Of a DNA stretch of 64,000 nt, positions 8,489-17,516 are shown piece by piece. The notes below the pieces were generated by a model. That model saw nothing but the letters and a program-made list of their open reading frames with translations, was not told the origin of the DNA and searched no databases. How positions within the stretch are numbered: position 1 is the first letter of the stretch; each line of letters opens with the position of its first letter. Position numbers and translations under genes: made by a program. Origin of the DNA: JBOCEF01 sp050586345 (GTDB lineage Bacteria; Pseudomonadota; Alphaproteobacteria; Rhodobacterales; Rhodobacteraceae); contig NZ_JBOCEF010000017.1 of the NCBI RefSeq assembly GCF_050586345.1, positions 15,174 through 79,173 of the forward strand, in the 5' to 3' direction.

Positions 8489-9691
8489 ATGGCATTCCTC
8501 GCCGACAGCCTCTCCCGCGTGAAACCCTCGGCCACCATCGCGGTGACCAACAAGGCGCGCGAGCTCAAGGCCGCGGGCAAGGACGTGATCGGTCTCGGCG
8601 CCGGCGAGCCCGATTTCGACACGCCCGAGAACATCAAGGAAGCGGCCAAGCGCGCCATCGACGAGGGCAAGACCAAGTACACCGCCGTCGACGGCATCCC
8701 CGAGCTGAAGCAGGCCATCTGCGACAAGTTCCAGCGCGAGAACGGCCTGTCCTACCAGCCCTCCCAGGTCACGGTCGGCACCGGCGGCAAGCAGATCCTC
8801 TACAACGCCCTGGTCGCCACCCTGAACCCGGGCGACGAGGTGCTGATCCCCGCGCCCTACTGGGTGTCCTACCCCGACATGGTGCTGCTGGCGGGCGGCG
8901 AGCCGGTGGCCGTGGAAGCGGGCATCGAGACCAACTTCAAGATCACGCCCGAGCAGCTCGAGGCCGCGATCACCCCGAAGACCAAGTGGTTCATCTTCAA
9001 CTCGCCCTCCAACCCGACCGGCGCGGGCTATACCGAGGCCGAGCTGAAGGCGCTGTGCGACGTGCTGATGAAGCACCCGCATGTCTGGATCATGTCCGAC
9101 GACATGTATGAGCACCTGGCCTACGCGCCTTACGTGTTCTTCACCCCGGCGCAGGTGGAGCCCGGCCTTTACGACCGCACGCTGACCTGCAACGGCGTGT
9201 CCAAGGCCTACGCGATGACCGGCTGGCGCATCGGCTATGCCGCCGGCCCGGTCGAGCTGATCAAGGCGATGGCCAAGATCCAGTCGCAGTCGACCTCGAA
9301 CCCCTGCTCGGTGTCCCAGTACGCCGCGCTCGAGGCGCTGACCGGGCCGCAGGACTTCCTCGCCGAGCGGCTGAAGGCCTTCCAGGCCCGCCGCGACCTG
9401 GTCGTGGGCATGCTGAACGAGATCGACGGCATGGAGTGCCCGGTCCCCGAGGGCGCCTTCTACGTCTACCCCTCGATCAAGGGGCTGATCGGGAAGAAGA
9501 CCCCGGGCGGCGTCGAGATCGACGGCGACGAGACCTTCTCGGCCGAGCTGCTCGAGGCCGAGGGCGTCGCGGTGGTGTTCGGCTCGGCCTTCGGCGCCGG
9601 CCCGGCCTTCCGCGTGTCCTACGCCACCTCGGACGCCCTGCTGAAAGAGGCCTGCACCCGCATCCAGCGCTTCTGCGCCTCGCTGAGCTGA
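8489..9691 (+). CDS. aspC: Aspartate aminotransferase (class I PLP-dependent)
   Basis: The 400-residue fold-type I aminotransferase converts aspartate and 2-oxoglutarate to oxaloacetate and glutamate. It carries the PLP lysine in VSKAYAMTGWRIGY (Lys239), the pyridine-nitrogen Asp region (IMSDDMYEHL), the NSPSNPTGAGY motif near residue 175, and the substrate-carboxylate arginine in FRVSYATS near the C-terminus. It matches the I-gamma aspartate aminotransferases typical of alphaproteobacteria, which may also act on prephenate. AGGAG lies 9 nt before the ATG. A strong hairpin with TTTT follows. Confidence 0.93.
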   Translation: MAFLADSLSRVKPSATIAVTNKARELKAAGKDVIGLGAGEPDFDTPENIKEAAKRAIDEGKTKYTAVDGIPELKQAICDKFQRENGLSYQPSQVTVGTGGKQILYNALVATLNPGDEVLIPAPYWVSYPDMVLLAGGEPVAVEAGIETNFKITPEQLEAAITPKTKWFIFNSPSNPTGAGYTEAELKALCDVLMKHPHVWIMSDDMYEHLAYAPYVFFTPAQVEPGLYDRTLTCNGVSKAYAMTGWRIGYAAGPVELIKAMAKIQSQSTSNPCSVSQYAALEALTGPQDFLAERLKAFQARRDLVVGMLNEIDGMECPVPEGAFYVYPSIKGLIGKKTPGGVEIDGDETFSAELLEAEGVAVVFGSAFGAGPAFRVSYATSDALLKEACTRIQRFCASLS

Positions 9692-9725
9692 CGCCGCGGG
9701 GCCGCGCGCCCAGGGTGAGATGACC

Positions 9726-9759
9726 AAGGGCCGGTCCCCGCGCGGGGGCCGGCCCTTTT
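9726..9759. terminator. Rho-independent terminator between aspC and mug
   Basis: GGGCCGG at 9728-9734 pairs with CCGGCCC at 9749-9755, and the stem continues inward through CCCCGC/GCGGGG. TTTT follows on the plus strand. The genes on either side converge, and an AA start on the other flank gives weaker termination in the opposite direction. Confidence 0.8.
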
Positions 9760-9767
9760 CGTTGCGC

Positions 9768-10271
9768 TCAGCCGCGCCCCATCGCGGCGGCGAGGGCCTG
9801 CCACGGCCCGATGTCCCAATGCCCCCGCGCCGCGCCCGAGGTGGAGGGCAGCGCCCAGAGTTCGACGCCGGGGATCAGCTCCGGCGCCAGCCGCCCCGGC
9901 CCCGGCACGGCCCGTTTCCCCAGCGCCGCCCGGGCGGCGCCGAGCCCGTTGAACGCCACGCGCCGCGGCCGGAACGCCTCGATCCGCCCCCGCAGCGCCG
10001 CCGCCGCATCGGCCCCGAGCGCGCCTTGCGGCAGGTCCCGGTCCATCCCCGAGACCCCCTTGGCGAGGTCGGTCAGCCCGATCCCGTGGGCGAGCAGCGC
10101 GTGGTCCCGGTCGGGCGAGAGTTCGGTCGGGGTCAGCCCGGTCTCGGCCAGCACGCGCCAGAACCGGTTACCGCGCCCGGCATAGTAGCGCCCGCGCGCC
10201 GCGGAGCGCGGCCCCGCGGCGGTCGAGCAGATCACCAGGTCCAGTTCGGGGAGGAGAAGATCGGGCAGCAT
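9768..10271 (-). CDS. mug: G:T/U mismatch-specific uracil-DNA glycosylase (Mug/TDG type)
   Basis: The 167-residue protein belongs to the Mug branch of uracil-DNA glycosylases, which remove uracil or ethenocytosine from mispairs. It shows the N-terminal catalytic motif region (DLVICSTAAGPRSAARGRYYAG, normally ending in GxNP) and the NRFWRVLAETGLTP segment. The C-terminal loop appears as LPSTSGAARGHW. The catalytic-loop Asn of Mug is not evident in STAAG, so activity may differ. The start ATG at 10271 gives the family length. It follows a small hypothetical gene on the same strand. Confidence 0.8.
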   Translation of the reverse strand: MLPDLLLPELDLVICSTAAGPRSAARGRYYAGRGNRFWRVLAETGLTPTELSPDRDHALLAHGIGLTDLAKGVSGMDRDLPQGALGADAAAALRGRIEAFRPRRVAFNGLGAARAALGKRAVPGPGRLAPELIPGVELWALPSTSGAARGHWDIGPWQALAAAMGRG

Positions 10272-10315
10272 GGCGGGGCCTTGCGCCTGGGCCCGCGCGG
10301 ACCGGGCGGGGCCGG

Positions 10316-10597
10316 TCAGCCGCGGCGGCGGCCGCGCCGCGGACGGGCGTCGGGCCGGCCCTGCCCCTCGAGCAGCACCGCGGTCATCGGGTGATCGGGG
10401 TGGAGGGCGGCGAAATGCGCGTGAAGCCGCGCGACGGCGGCCGGGTCGCCCTCGGCCTCGCTGCGCCCCAGCGCCCAGTCGAAGAAGATCGAGCGGCACT
10501 CCTCCGCGGCCAGGCCCTCCATGCGGTAGGCCTCCTGGATCAGCTCACGCGGATCGATCCGGGCGAGATCGGCTTGGGACAGGGCGGGGTCGGACAT
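10316..10597 (-). CDS. Small hypothetical protein
   Basis: The 93-residue protein is mainly helical, with a well-formed N-terminal half (LIQEAYRMEGLAAEECRSIFFDWALG) and a C-terminal Arg-rich tail. The composition and third-position GC are those of a real gene. It lies 44 bp upstream of mug on the same strand and may share a transcript. I recognise no family and assign no function. Confidence 0.6.
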   Translation of the reverse strand: MSDPALSQADLARIDPRELIQEAYRMEGLAAEECRSIFFDWALGRSEAEGDPAAVARLHAHFAALHPDHPMTAVLLEGQGRPDARPRRGRRRG

Positions 10598-10730
10598 GCG
10601 CAGGCTCCTCGGTCCAGCATGCCGGTGATGTCACGCCGTTGCACGATCAAGTCAATCCGGGATGCGACGGGATGACGCCCAACGGCGACCGGCGGGGAGA
10701 TGGGCGCCCGGGGGGCCGCGGCGAGGAAGC

Positions 10731-10830
10731 NNNNNNNNNNNNNNNNNNNNNNNNNNNNNNNNNNNNNNNNNNNNNNNNNNNNNNNNNNNNNNNNNNNNNN
10801 NNNNNNNNNNNNNNNNNNNNNNNNNNNNNN
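10731..10830. other. Scaffold gap (100 N)
   Basis: Exactly 100 undetermined bases, the usual placeholder for a gap of unknown size. The right flank is a perfect 8-bp tandem array and the left flank ends in GCGAGGAAGC, a near copy of the unit. The gap is therefore probably an unresolved expansion of that repeat. Confidence 0.95.
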
Positions 10831-10910
10831 GAGGAGGCGAGGAGGCGAGGAGGCGAGGAGGCGAGGAGGCGAGGAGGCGAGGAGGCGAGGAGGCGAGGAG
10901 GCGAGGAGGC
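10831..10910. repeat. Ten perfect tandem copies of an 8-bp unit
   Basis: The unit GAGGAGGC repeats ten times without a mismatch and then decays (GAGGAACG). Eight is not a multiple of three, so all three frames on a strand read through different repeats, and no reading frame is protected. The purine-rich strand could form triplex or slipped structures. The real copy number is unknown because the array runs into the gap. Confidence 0.95.
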
Positions 10911-11316
10911 GAGGAACGACGCCCCGTTCATCGCCCGGTCGCAAGCCTTGCGGCTTCGAGGCCTGGACCCGGCCCGCGGCCCAAGGATGCAAGGCGGGGA
11001 AGGCCGCGCCGCCCGCGCCCGCCGCCCCAAGCCATCATGGCCCGGCGCCCCGCGACGCCGCTCCCCCGGCGTACACCGACCGCCTTGAAGGCCGTGCTTG
11101 CCCGAGACGCCCCGGGGCTTCGGCATCCCGAGACCCGGGGCGCCCCGCGCCTCCGCGCATCCCGGGGCCCACGCCGGCTCGCGGCCCATGCGCCCGTCCG
11201 CGTCGAGGCGAACACCGCCGGCCTGCTCTGCCCCGCGCGCCATGGCGCGCCCGCGCCCGCGCCCGCGCCCGGTCTCTCGGCCCCATGCCGTCTTCGTCGA
11301 CCGCCCAGCGGCGCCG

Positions 11317-11390
11317 CCCGACCCGGGCCATCCGCTCCCCGGCCCACGCCCGACCCGGGCCATCCGTTCCCCGGCCCACGCCCGACCCGG
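11317..11390. repeat. 32-bp direct repeat, 2.3 copies
   Basis: A 32-bp unit beginning CCCGACCCGGGCCATCCG at 11317 is repeated at 11349 with a single C/T difference, and a 10-bp partial third copy starts at 11381. The array ends just after the stop codon of the GGDEF gene (minus strand). Confidence 0.85.
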
Positions 11391-11395
11391 CGGCG

Positions 11396-12454
11396 CTATT
11401 CCTTGCTGACCACCCGGTTGCGGCCATGCTCCTTGGCCTCGTAGAGCAGCCGATCCGCCCGCTCCACCAGCTCCGCCGCGGTCTCGCCCTTGCGCAGCTG
11501 GGTCAGGCCGAAGCTGGCCGTCACCATCCCGATCGGCTCGCGCGAGCCGGTGATCACGAAGTCGCGGTTGGCGAGCTGCTGGCGGATCCGCTCGGTCACG
11601 TGGCGCGCGCCGAGCAGGTTGGTCGCGGGCAGCACCAGCGCGAACTCCTCGCCGCCATAGCGCGCCGGGGTGTCCTTGCCCTTCACGTTCTGCTTCAGGA
11701 TCCGGGCGAACTGCTTCAGCACGCTGTCCCCGACCCCGTGCCCGAACTTGTCGTTGAGCTTCTTGAAATGGTCGAGATCGGCCAGCGCGAAGCAGAGCGG
11801 CCCGTTTTCCGGGGCCGCGGCGATCTCCGTCTCCAGCACCGCGTCGAGGCGGCGGCGGTTCGGCACTCCGGTCAGGTGGTCGAGGAACGCGCTCTCGCGC
11901 ACCGATTTCAGCTCCCGCGACAGCTCCTCGACCTTGCGATGCGCGGTCTCCAGCTCCTTCGCGAAGCCGGCGACCCGGGCCTGGTACCGCTCCGAGGTCT
12001 CGATCACCTCGCGCAGCACCTGCTTGACGGTCGAGGCGCGGGTCAGCACCCCCATCCCGTCGCGGGCCTGGGACAGCTTGCCGATGAACTGGCCGTCGGA
12101 CTTCACCCGCTCCGCCACCAGCGCGGCGACGTCCGACAGCTCGGCGTCCAGCCTTTCGCCAAGACGCAGCACGCGGACGGGCTGGCGGCCGAGGGTCATG
12201 TGCTCCTCGTAGATCCGCTCGATCGACGAGAGCGCGGGTTCCTCGGATTCGAGGAACACGCCCTCGACGAGCTTGCTCACCGGGTCCTCCGGCTCGGTCA
12301 CGAACCGGTACAGGACCTCGAAGGCGCGCGGATCGGGCGGGATCTTGCGCCGCTGCGCTTCTTCGAGCGCGGCGAGCGCGGCGGCATGGGCCGCCTCGAA
12401 CTCCTCCTCCCGCGGATCCTCGTCGGGCGATCCGATCTGCTCCTGTGCGATCAT
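11396..12454 (-). CDS. GGDEF-domain diguanylate cyclase
   Basis: The 352-residue protein ends in a complete GGDEF domain (about residues 185-345). It starts DHLTGVPNRRRLD and has the active-site loop YGGEEFALVLP near residue 266, so it should make cyclic di-GMP from two GTP. The inhibitory I-site, normally RxxD before the loop, reads KGKD, so product inhibition may be weak. The N-terminal 180 residues are helical with a coiled-coil stretch before the catalytic domain (AGFAKELETAHRKVEELSRE) and no recognised sensor domain. No membrane span is present. Confidence 0.9.
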   Translation of the reverse strand: MIAQEQIGSPDEDPREEEFEAAHAAALAALEEAQRRKIPPDPRAFEVLYRFVTEPEDPVSKLVEGVFLESEEPALSSIERIYEEHMTLGRQPVRVLRLGERLDAELSDVAALVAERVKSDGQFIGKLSQARDGMGVLTRASTVKQVLREVIETSERYQARVAGFAKELETAHRKVEELSRELKSVRESAFLDHLTGVPNRRRLDAVLETEIAAAPENGPLCFALADLDHFKKLNDKFGHGVGDSVLKQFARILKQNVKGKDTPARYGGEEFALVLPATNLLGARHVTERIRQQLANRDFVITGSREPIGMVTASFGLTQLRKGETAAELVERADRLLYEAKEHGRNRVVSKE

Positions 12455-12609
12455 CTACGGGCGACCCCCTGTCCTTGGCTCGGGCGCGGCGCCGCGGCCG
12501 CACGGGTCGGCCGGCGGCCGGGGCCGGTCGCCCGCCGCGCTCCGGGCACTATGGCGGCGCAGGGGTTGTCCTTTCGCTAACGACGGGGCGGCGCCGGGGC
12601 GAAAACGCG

Positions 12610-12636
12610 AACGGGCGGCGCGATGCGCCGCCCGTT
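12610..12636 (-). terminator. Terminator of the sat-cysC gene
   Basis: A perfect 12-bp stem, AACGGGCGGCGC at 12610-12621 and its complement at 12625-12636, encloses three bases. On the minus strand it is followed within a few bases by CGCGTTTTCG. It lies about 40 bp past the sat-cysC stop codon. Confidence 0.75.
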
Positions 12637-12677
12637 GCAAAGGCGTTCCGGCCCGTGGGCCGGGACAGGGGCCGGGA

Positions 12678-14381
12678 TCAGCCGATCAGGCCGAGGCTCT
12701 CGAGCTTCAGCAGCACCTGCTGGGCGCAGAAATCGACCTCTTCCCCTTCGGTGTTGACCACCAGCTCGGCCGCGGTCGGGGCCTCGTAGGGGTCGGAGAT
12801 GCCGGTGAATTCCTTGATCTTGCCCTCGCGCGCCAGCTTGTAGAGGCCCTTGCGGTCGCGCCGCTCGCACTCCTCCAGGCTGGTGGCCACGTGGACCTCG
12901 ACGAAGGCGCCGTAGGCCTCGATCATCTCGCGCACCGCGCGCCGGGTGGCGGTGTAGGGCGCGATCGGGGCGCAGATGGCGATGCCGCCGTTCTTGGTGA
13001 TCTCGGACGCGACATAGCCGATGCGCTTGATGTTGATGTCGCGGTGCTCCTTGGAGAAGCCGAGCTCCGAGGACAGGTGCTTGCGCACGACGTCGCCGTC
13101 GAGCAGCGTCACCGGGCGGCCGCCCAGCTCCATCAGCTTGACCATGATCGCGTTGGCGATGGTGGACTTGCCCGAGCCGGAGAGGCCGGTGAAGAACACG
13201 GTGAAGCCCTGCTTGGAGCGCGGCGGCGAAGTGCGGCGCAGCTCCTTGACCACCTCGGGGAAGGAGAACCACTCGGGGATCTCGAGGCCCTCGCGCAGGC
13301 GGCGGCGCAGCTCGGTGCCCGAGATGTTGAGGACGGTCACGCCCTCCTCGATCTCGTCCGCCGGCTCGTACTGCGCGCGCTCCTGCACGTAGACCATGTG
13401 CTTGAACGGCACCATCTCGATGCCGATCTCGTCCTGGTGCTTCGTGAACAGCTCCTGCGCGTCATAGGGGCCGTAGAAATCCTCGCCCTGGGAGTTCTTG
13501 CCGGGGCCCGCGTGGTCGCGGCCGACGATGAAGTGGGTCAGGCCGTGGTTCTTGCGGATCAGGCCGTGCCAGACCGCCTCGCGCGGGCCGGCCATGCGCA
13601 TGGCGAGCGGCAGCAGCGACAGGTGGGTGGTCGAGGACGGGTACTTGTCGAGCACCGCCTCGTAGCAGCGCACGCGGGTGAAGTGGTCGACGTCGCCCGG
13701 CTTGGTCATGCCCACGACGGGGTGGATGACGAGGTTGGCCTGGGCCTCCTTCGCGGCGCGGAAGGTCAGCTCCTGGTGCGCGCGGTGCAGCGGGTTGCGC
13801 GTCTGGAAGGCGACGACGCGGGTCCAGCCCATCTTGCGGAAGAAGGCGCGCATCTCGTTCGGCGTCTCGCGGCGGGCGCGATAGTCGTAGTGGATCGGCG
13901 CGTGGATGCCGGTGACCGGGCCGCCGAGATAGACGGGGCCGGCCACGTTGTGCAGGTAGTTGACCGCCGGGTGGGCGAGGTCGTCGGCGCCGAAGACCTT
14001 CTCGGCCTCGCGCGACTTGTTCGGGGTCCACTTGTCCGAGATCGAGAGGATGGCGAGGATCACGCCTTCCTGGTCGCGCAGGGCGATGTCCTGGCCGGGG
14101 GCGACGCTGTCGGCGAAGGCCTGGGACACGTCGAGGGTGATCGGCATCGGCCACAGCGCGCCGTCGGCGGTGCGCATGGTCTCGACCACGCTGTCGTAAT
14201 CAGCCTCGGTCAGGAAGCCCTTGAGCGGGTTGAAGCCGCCGTTCATCAGCAGCTCGAGATCGCAGATCTGGCGCGGCGTGAGGTCCCAGGAAGGCAGGTC
14301 GCCGGCCTCGGCCTTCAGCTTCGCCGCGCTCTCCGCGCTCACGTACAATTCCGGAATGGGGGCGGTGTTGCTGGCGGTCAT
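12678..14381 (-). CDS. Bifunctional sulfate adenylyltransferase / adenylylsulfate kinase
   Basis: The 567-residue fusion carries an ATP sulfurylase domain (about 1-385), which makes APS from sulfate and ATP. A C-terminal APS kinase domain (about 390-567) converts APS to PAPS. The first domain has the nucleotide motif QTRNPLHRAH at 193-202 and GRDHAGPG near 288-294. The kinase has a P-loop GLSGSGKST at 399-407. The single-chain Sat-CysC form is usual in Rhodobacterales and feeds sulfate assimilation. The ATG at 14381 gives the conserved N-terminus. A strong hairpin follows the gene. Confidence 0.95.
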   Translation of the reverse strand: MTASNTAPIPELYVSAESAAKLKAEAGDLPSWDLTPRQICDLELLMNGGFNPLKGFLTEADYDSVVETMRTADGALWPMPITLDVSQAFADSVAPGQDIALRDQEGVILAILSISDKWTPNKSREAEKVFGADDLAHPAVNYLHNVAGPVYLGGPVTGIHAPIHYDYRARRETPNEMRAFFRKMGWTRVVAFQTRNPLHRAHQELTFRAAKEAQANLVIHPVVGMTKPGDVDHFTRVRCYEAVLDKYPSSTTHLSLLPLAMRMAGPREAVWHGLIRKNHGLTHFIVGRDHAGPGKNSQGEDFYGPYDAQELFTKHQDEIGIEMVPFKHMVYVQERAQYEPADEIEEGVTVLNISGTELRRRLREGLEIPEWFSFPEVVKELRRTSPPRSKQGFTVFFTGLSGSGKSTIANAIMVKLMELGGRPVTLLDGDVVRKHLSSELGFSKEHRDINIKRIGYVASEITKNGGIAICAPIAPYTATRRAVREMIEAYGAFVEVHVATSLEECERRDRKGLYKLAREGKIKEFTGISDPYEAPTAAELVVNTEGEEVDFCAQQVLLKLESLGLIG

Positions 14382-14808
14382 GTTTTTCTCTCAGGTCCCA
14401 TTGCGGCCCCTGCGTCCGCCGGATGCGGGCGAAATTGGCCGAAAACGAAATTGAGCGCTCCTTACCCCGCGGGGATGCTGTGGCGCAACACGCCCGCGGG
14501 CGACGCGACGCCGCGCGGGAAGGCGTTTCCCCGCGGGGCGGCGCGGGGGACCGGGCGTCCGGCGCGACGGGCGCGGCGGGGACGGCCCGGTCTGCGCAAG
14601 GGCGCGGCGGGCGCGCGGGCGTTCCGCGGGGGCGCGGCCCCGGGGGGCCGTTCGCCCCGGGGCGCGTCCACGCGCCGCGGGGCGAAACCGGCCGAAAAGC
14701 CGCGCCGCCGGGGTGATTCGAGCCGGATCGGGCCGGATCGGGCGGGTTCGGCCCGGCGCGATCCGGGCCGGGTCGTCGCCCGGCGGGGCGGGGCCGCGCG
14801 CGCGCCGC
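14382..14808. other. Intergenic region upstream of sat-cysC
   Basis: A 427-bp GC-rich stretch. The promoter of sat-cysC should lie in the AT-richer part near 14425-14465. Short GATCGGGCC-type repeats occur at about 14720-14770. I see no gene, riboswitch or transposon in it. Confidence 0.45.
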
Positions 14809-15306
14809 TCAGACCCAGGCGCCGCGCAGCGGGCCGTCGCGGGCCTGCGGCTCGGCCGGGCGGGCCTGCGAAGGGTGACCGGGCGCGGCGCGGTGGGGGG
14901 CCGTGCGCAGGCCCGCCGGGGCGCCCGCGCGCAGGGGGCGGGCGGCGGCGAAGGCCGGGGCCGGGGCGGCCGGGATTCGGGCCGCGACCTGCACGGGCGC
15001 GGGCGCCGGGACGCCCCGCGGCGCGCGCCGGTCGCCGCCGCCGCCGCCGCCAAGCTGCAGCAGCCCGCCATAGCCCGCGCAGAACCCGACGATCCCGGCC
15101 AGGATCCACCCGTCCGCCGCCAGGCACAGCCCGCACAGCGCGAGCAGCCCGAGCGAGCCCGCCGCGCCGGGATGACGCCGTTCGAGCCCCGTGAAACTGA
15201 GCGCCCAGATGGCCAGCGCGAAGCCCGCGCCGACCAGGAGGCCCGCGATGATTGCGGAAAAGGGGGCGGCGGAAAGGAAGAGGGGATCCTCGGGCGCCAA
15301 ATGCAT
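14809..15306 (-). CDS. Small membrane protein with disordered tail
   Basis: The 165-residue protein has two or three hydrophobic segments in its first 90 residues (SAIIAGLLVGAGFALAIWAL, then two around LGLLALCGLCL and ILAGIVGFCAGYGG). A glycine run and an Ala/Pro/Arg-rich, probably disordered cytoplasmic tail follow. No family is recognised. The start at 15306 is chosen because the membrane segment follows closely; the upstream in-frame extension is Arg/Gly-rich. It lies downstream of mdoH on the same strand, after a terminator-like hairpin, so an operon is unlikely. Confidence 0.5.
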   Translation of the reverse strand: MHLAPEDPLFLSAAPFSAIIAGLLVGAGFALAIWALSFTGLERRHPGAAGSLGLLALCGLCLAADGWILAGIVGFCAGYGGLLQLGGGGGGDRRAPRGVPAPAPVQVAARIPAAPAPAFAAARPLRAGAPAGLRTAPHRAAPGHPSQARPAEPQARDGPLRGAWV

Positions 15307-15462
15307 GTCCTCGGCCTGGACCGGCCCGGGGCCGGTTCGTGATGCGTCGGCGCGTAAGCGCGGGCGGAGTGCGCCGCCCATGCTCGCGCCCTGCCCTCTT
15401 GCCCCAGAAAGGTGCACCAGCGGTTAAGCACGCCGGACCGCGCGCAGCCGCCGCATGCGAAA

Positions 15463-15496
15463 GGGGACCGGACGGCCCCTCGGCCCGCCGGTCCCC
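15463..15496 (-). terminator. Terminator of mdoH
   Basis: GGGGACCGG at 15463-15471 pairs with CCGGTCCCC at 15488-15496 around a 16-nt loop. On the minus strand TTTCGC follows. The position is about 50 bp past the mdoH stop codon. Confidence 0.65.
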
Positions 15497-15543
15497 GCGG
15501 TTTTCGCAAAAGTTTTAGGTATTTCGCCGGCGCCAACGCCCGG

Positions 15544-17355
15544 TCAGGCCGCGCGCGCGGTCCCCGGCGCGGCCTCGCCCACCGCCGCCGCCAGCGCCGG
15601 GGCGGGGGCGTATTCGTCGGGGATGGCGCAGAGCCCGGCGCGGGACATGGCGGCCCCGAGCGCGGGGCTCGCCGTCAGCACCGCGAAGGGGATCGCCAGC
15701 ACCAGCCCCGCCAGCACCGGCGCGGACCAGACCAGCGCCCCCGGCGCGCCCCAGAGCACCGCGGCCCCCAGCGCCAGCCCGAACAGCGTCTGCGGCCAGA
15801 GGCCCCCGGCGGCCACCCGCAGCGGCAGCGCCCGCGCGTCGCGCTGCTGTCCGCCCCAGATCACCGAGCGGCGGAACACGAAGAGCCCGACCAGGAACAG
15901 CGTCACCTGGAACGCCACCACCGGGGCCAGAAGCATGGAGAACACCGTCTCGGCCAGCGCGCCCGCGGCGAAGCGCAGCCGCCCGCCATAACGCGCCACG
16001 CCCCCGCGGGTCAGCGCCACGTCGGCCCAGCCCGCCAGCTTGGGGACCAGCGACATCGCCAGCATCACCAGCATCATCGCCACGCCGAAGGCGAGGTCGA
16101 CCTGGGATCCCGCCTCGCCCTCGAGGATCTTGGCCACCGCGGCGCAGGTCATCAGCATCCAGGCCGGGGCGCCGAAATACATCATCACCGCGGCGAAGAC
16201 CTGGAAGCGGCTCATCGGGCGCAGGCCCTTGAGGCCAAGGAGCTTGAGGTACTGCATGTTCCCCTGGCACCAGCGCAGGTCGCGGCGGGTGTAGTCGAGG
16301 ATGGTCGGCGGGTTCTCCTCCCAGCTCTCGGCCTCGGTCGGGAACACGCGCACCTCCCAGCCGGCGCGGCGCATCAGGGCGGCCTCGACCTGGTCGTGCG
16401 ACAGGATGTGCCCCCCGAGCGGCGGTTTGCCCGGCAGCACCGGCAGCGCGCAGCGGGTGCGGAACGGGGCGGCGCGCACCAGCGCGTTATGGCCCCAGAA
16501 CGGCCCGCAATCGCCATGCCACCAGGCCGCGCCCATGGTGAAGCTGCGCATCCCGGCGCGCATCCCGAACTGGAACACCCGCGCGAAGGCCGAGGCGGAG
16601 GGCGCGCCCACCACCAGCCCCTGCAGGATGCCGAGCCTGGGGTGCGCCTGCATCACGCGCACCATGGACAGGATCGTCTGCGCCCCCATCAGGCTGTCGC
16701 TGTCGAGCGGCAGGAACAAATCGCTCCCCCGCCCCTCGCGGCGCAGGAAGTCGCGGATATTGCCCGCCTTGAAGCCGGTGTTGACCGCCCGGCGGCGGTA
16801 CTGCGCGCGCAAGGTCGGCGCGAGGCGGCGCATCGCGGCCTCCTCGGCCGCGGCGATCGCGGGGTCGTCTGTGTCCGACAGGACGTGAAAGCTGAAGCGC
16901 CCGGCCCAGGGGGTGCGGTCAAGTTCCCCGCGGATTACGGCGAGGCGGGAGAGCGCGCGCTCCGGGTCCTCGTTGCGCAGGGTCATGACCACGGCGGTCG
17001 ACAGAAGGATCGGCGCGTCCGAGGCGGCGGCCTCCATGTGCGGCGCGGCCTGCGCGAGGCCGTCCTTGCGCCCGTGCAGCAGCCACAGCCCAATCAGCGC
17101 GTTCCACACGCCCATCACCGTCCAGGGCGCGCCGAGGGCGACGCAGGCGACGATGATGATGTCGGTGACCGTCCAGCCCCCGGCGCCGAAGACTTTCGCC
17201 GCGCCCGCCATGACCAGCGCCAGGGTCACGAGGTTCAGGGCCGCGACCAGCGCCCGGCGGCGGGTCAGGACCCGTGCGGGCTGAAGCCCCGCGGGCGTGC
17301 CCCCGGCGGCGGCCTGCGGCGCGGGAAGATCGTCGAAATGGGCGGCGTCGGTCAT
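15544..17355 (-). CDS. mdoH: Periplasmic-glucan glucosyltransferase MdoH/OpgH
   Basis: The 603-residue inner-membrane GT2 enzyme polymerises UDP-glucose into the beta-1,2-linked backbone of osmoregulated periplasmic glucans and moves it across the membrane. It has N-terminal membrane helices, a catalytic loop with the acidic LPLDSDSLM and HILSHDQVEAALMRRAGWEV, the processivity motif RRDLRWCQGN, and several C-terminal membrane spans. The ATG at 17355 begins a normal short cytoplasmic lead. The usual partner gene opgG is not in this window, although the acyltransferase opgC lies 6 kb away on the same strand. Confidence 0.93.
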   Translation of the reverse strand: MTDAAHFDDLPAPQAAAGGTPAGLQPARVLTRRRALVAALNLVTLALVMAGAAKVFGAGGWTVTDIIIVACVALGAPWTVMGVWNALIGLWLLHGRKDGLAQAAPHMEAAASDAPILLSTAVVMTLRNEDPERALSRLAVIRGELDRTPWAGRFSFHVLSDTDDPAIAAAEEAAMRRLAPTLRAQYRRRAVNTGFKAGNIRDFLRREGRGSDLFLPLDSDSLMGAQTILSMVRVMQAHPRLGILQGLVVGAPSASAFARVFQFGMRAGMRSFTMGAAWWHGDCGPFWGHNALVRAAPFRTRCALPVLPGKPPLGGHILSHDQVEAALMRRAGWEVRVFPTEAESWEENPPTILDYTRRDLRWCQGNMQYLKLLGLKGLRPMSRFQVFAAVMMYFGAPAWMLMTCAAVAKILEGEAGSQVDLAFGVAMMLVMLAMSLVPKLAGWADVALTRGGVARYGGRLRFAAGALAETVFSMLLAPVVAFQVTLFLVGLFVFRRSVIWGGQQRDARALPLRVAAGGLWPQTLFGLALGAAVLWGAPGALVWSAPVLAGLVLAIPFAVLTASPALGAAMSRAGLCAIPDEYAPAPALAAAVGEAAPGTARAA

Positions 17356-17516
17356 GCAATGGGCTCCGGTCGAAATCGGCGCGAGGTCGCGGGACAAGAT
17401 GGGGCGTCGCGGCCTTCGGGTAACCAGCGGCGCGATCACGTTTCCGCGGCCCGGCTGTAATGATCCGCGCCGCCGCGGCAGGATGGCGGCGCATCGACCC
17501 TGCCGGAGCCTTCCCC

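Larger units (their letters stand above)
10598..11395. other. Gap-containing low-complexity intergenic region
   Basis: About 800 bp with no supportable gene. It holds the 100-N scaffold gap (10731-10830), an 8-bp tandem array right after the gap, GC-rich sequence to 11310, and a 32-bp direct repeat (11317-11390). Long open frames cross it on both strands only because stop codons are rare in such GC-rich repeats. Confidence 0.7.

Noticed and set aside
10831..10910. Possible CRISPR-like array
   Set aside because: Repeats are 8 bp with no spacers, a simple tandem repeat.
11396..11400. Insertion sequence or transposase near the repeats and gap
   Set aside because: No transposase motif or terminal inverted repeats are seen on either side of the gap or repeats.
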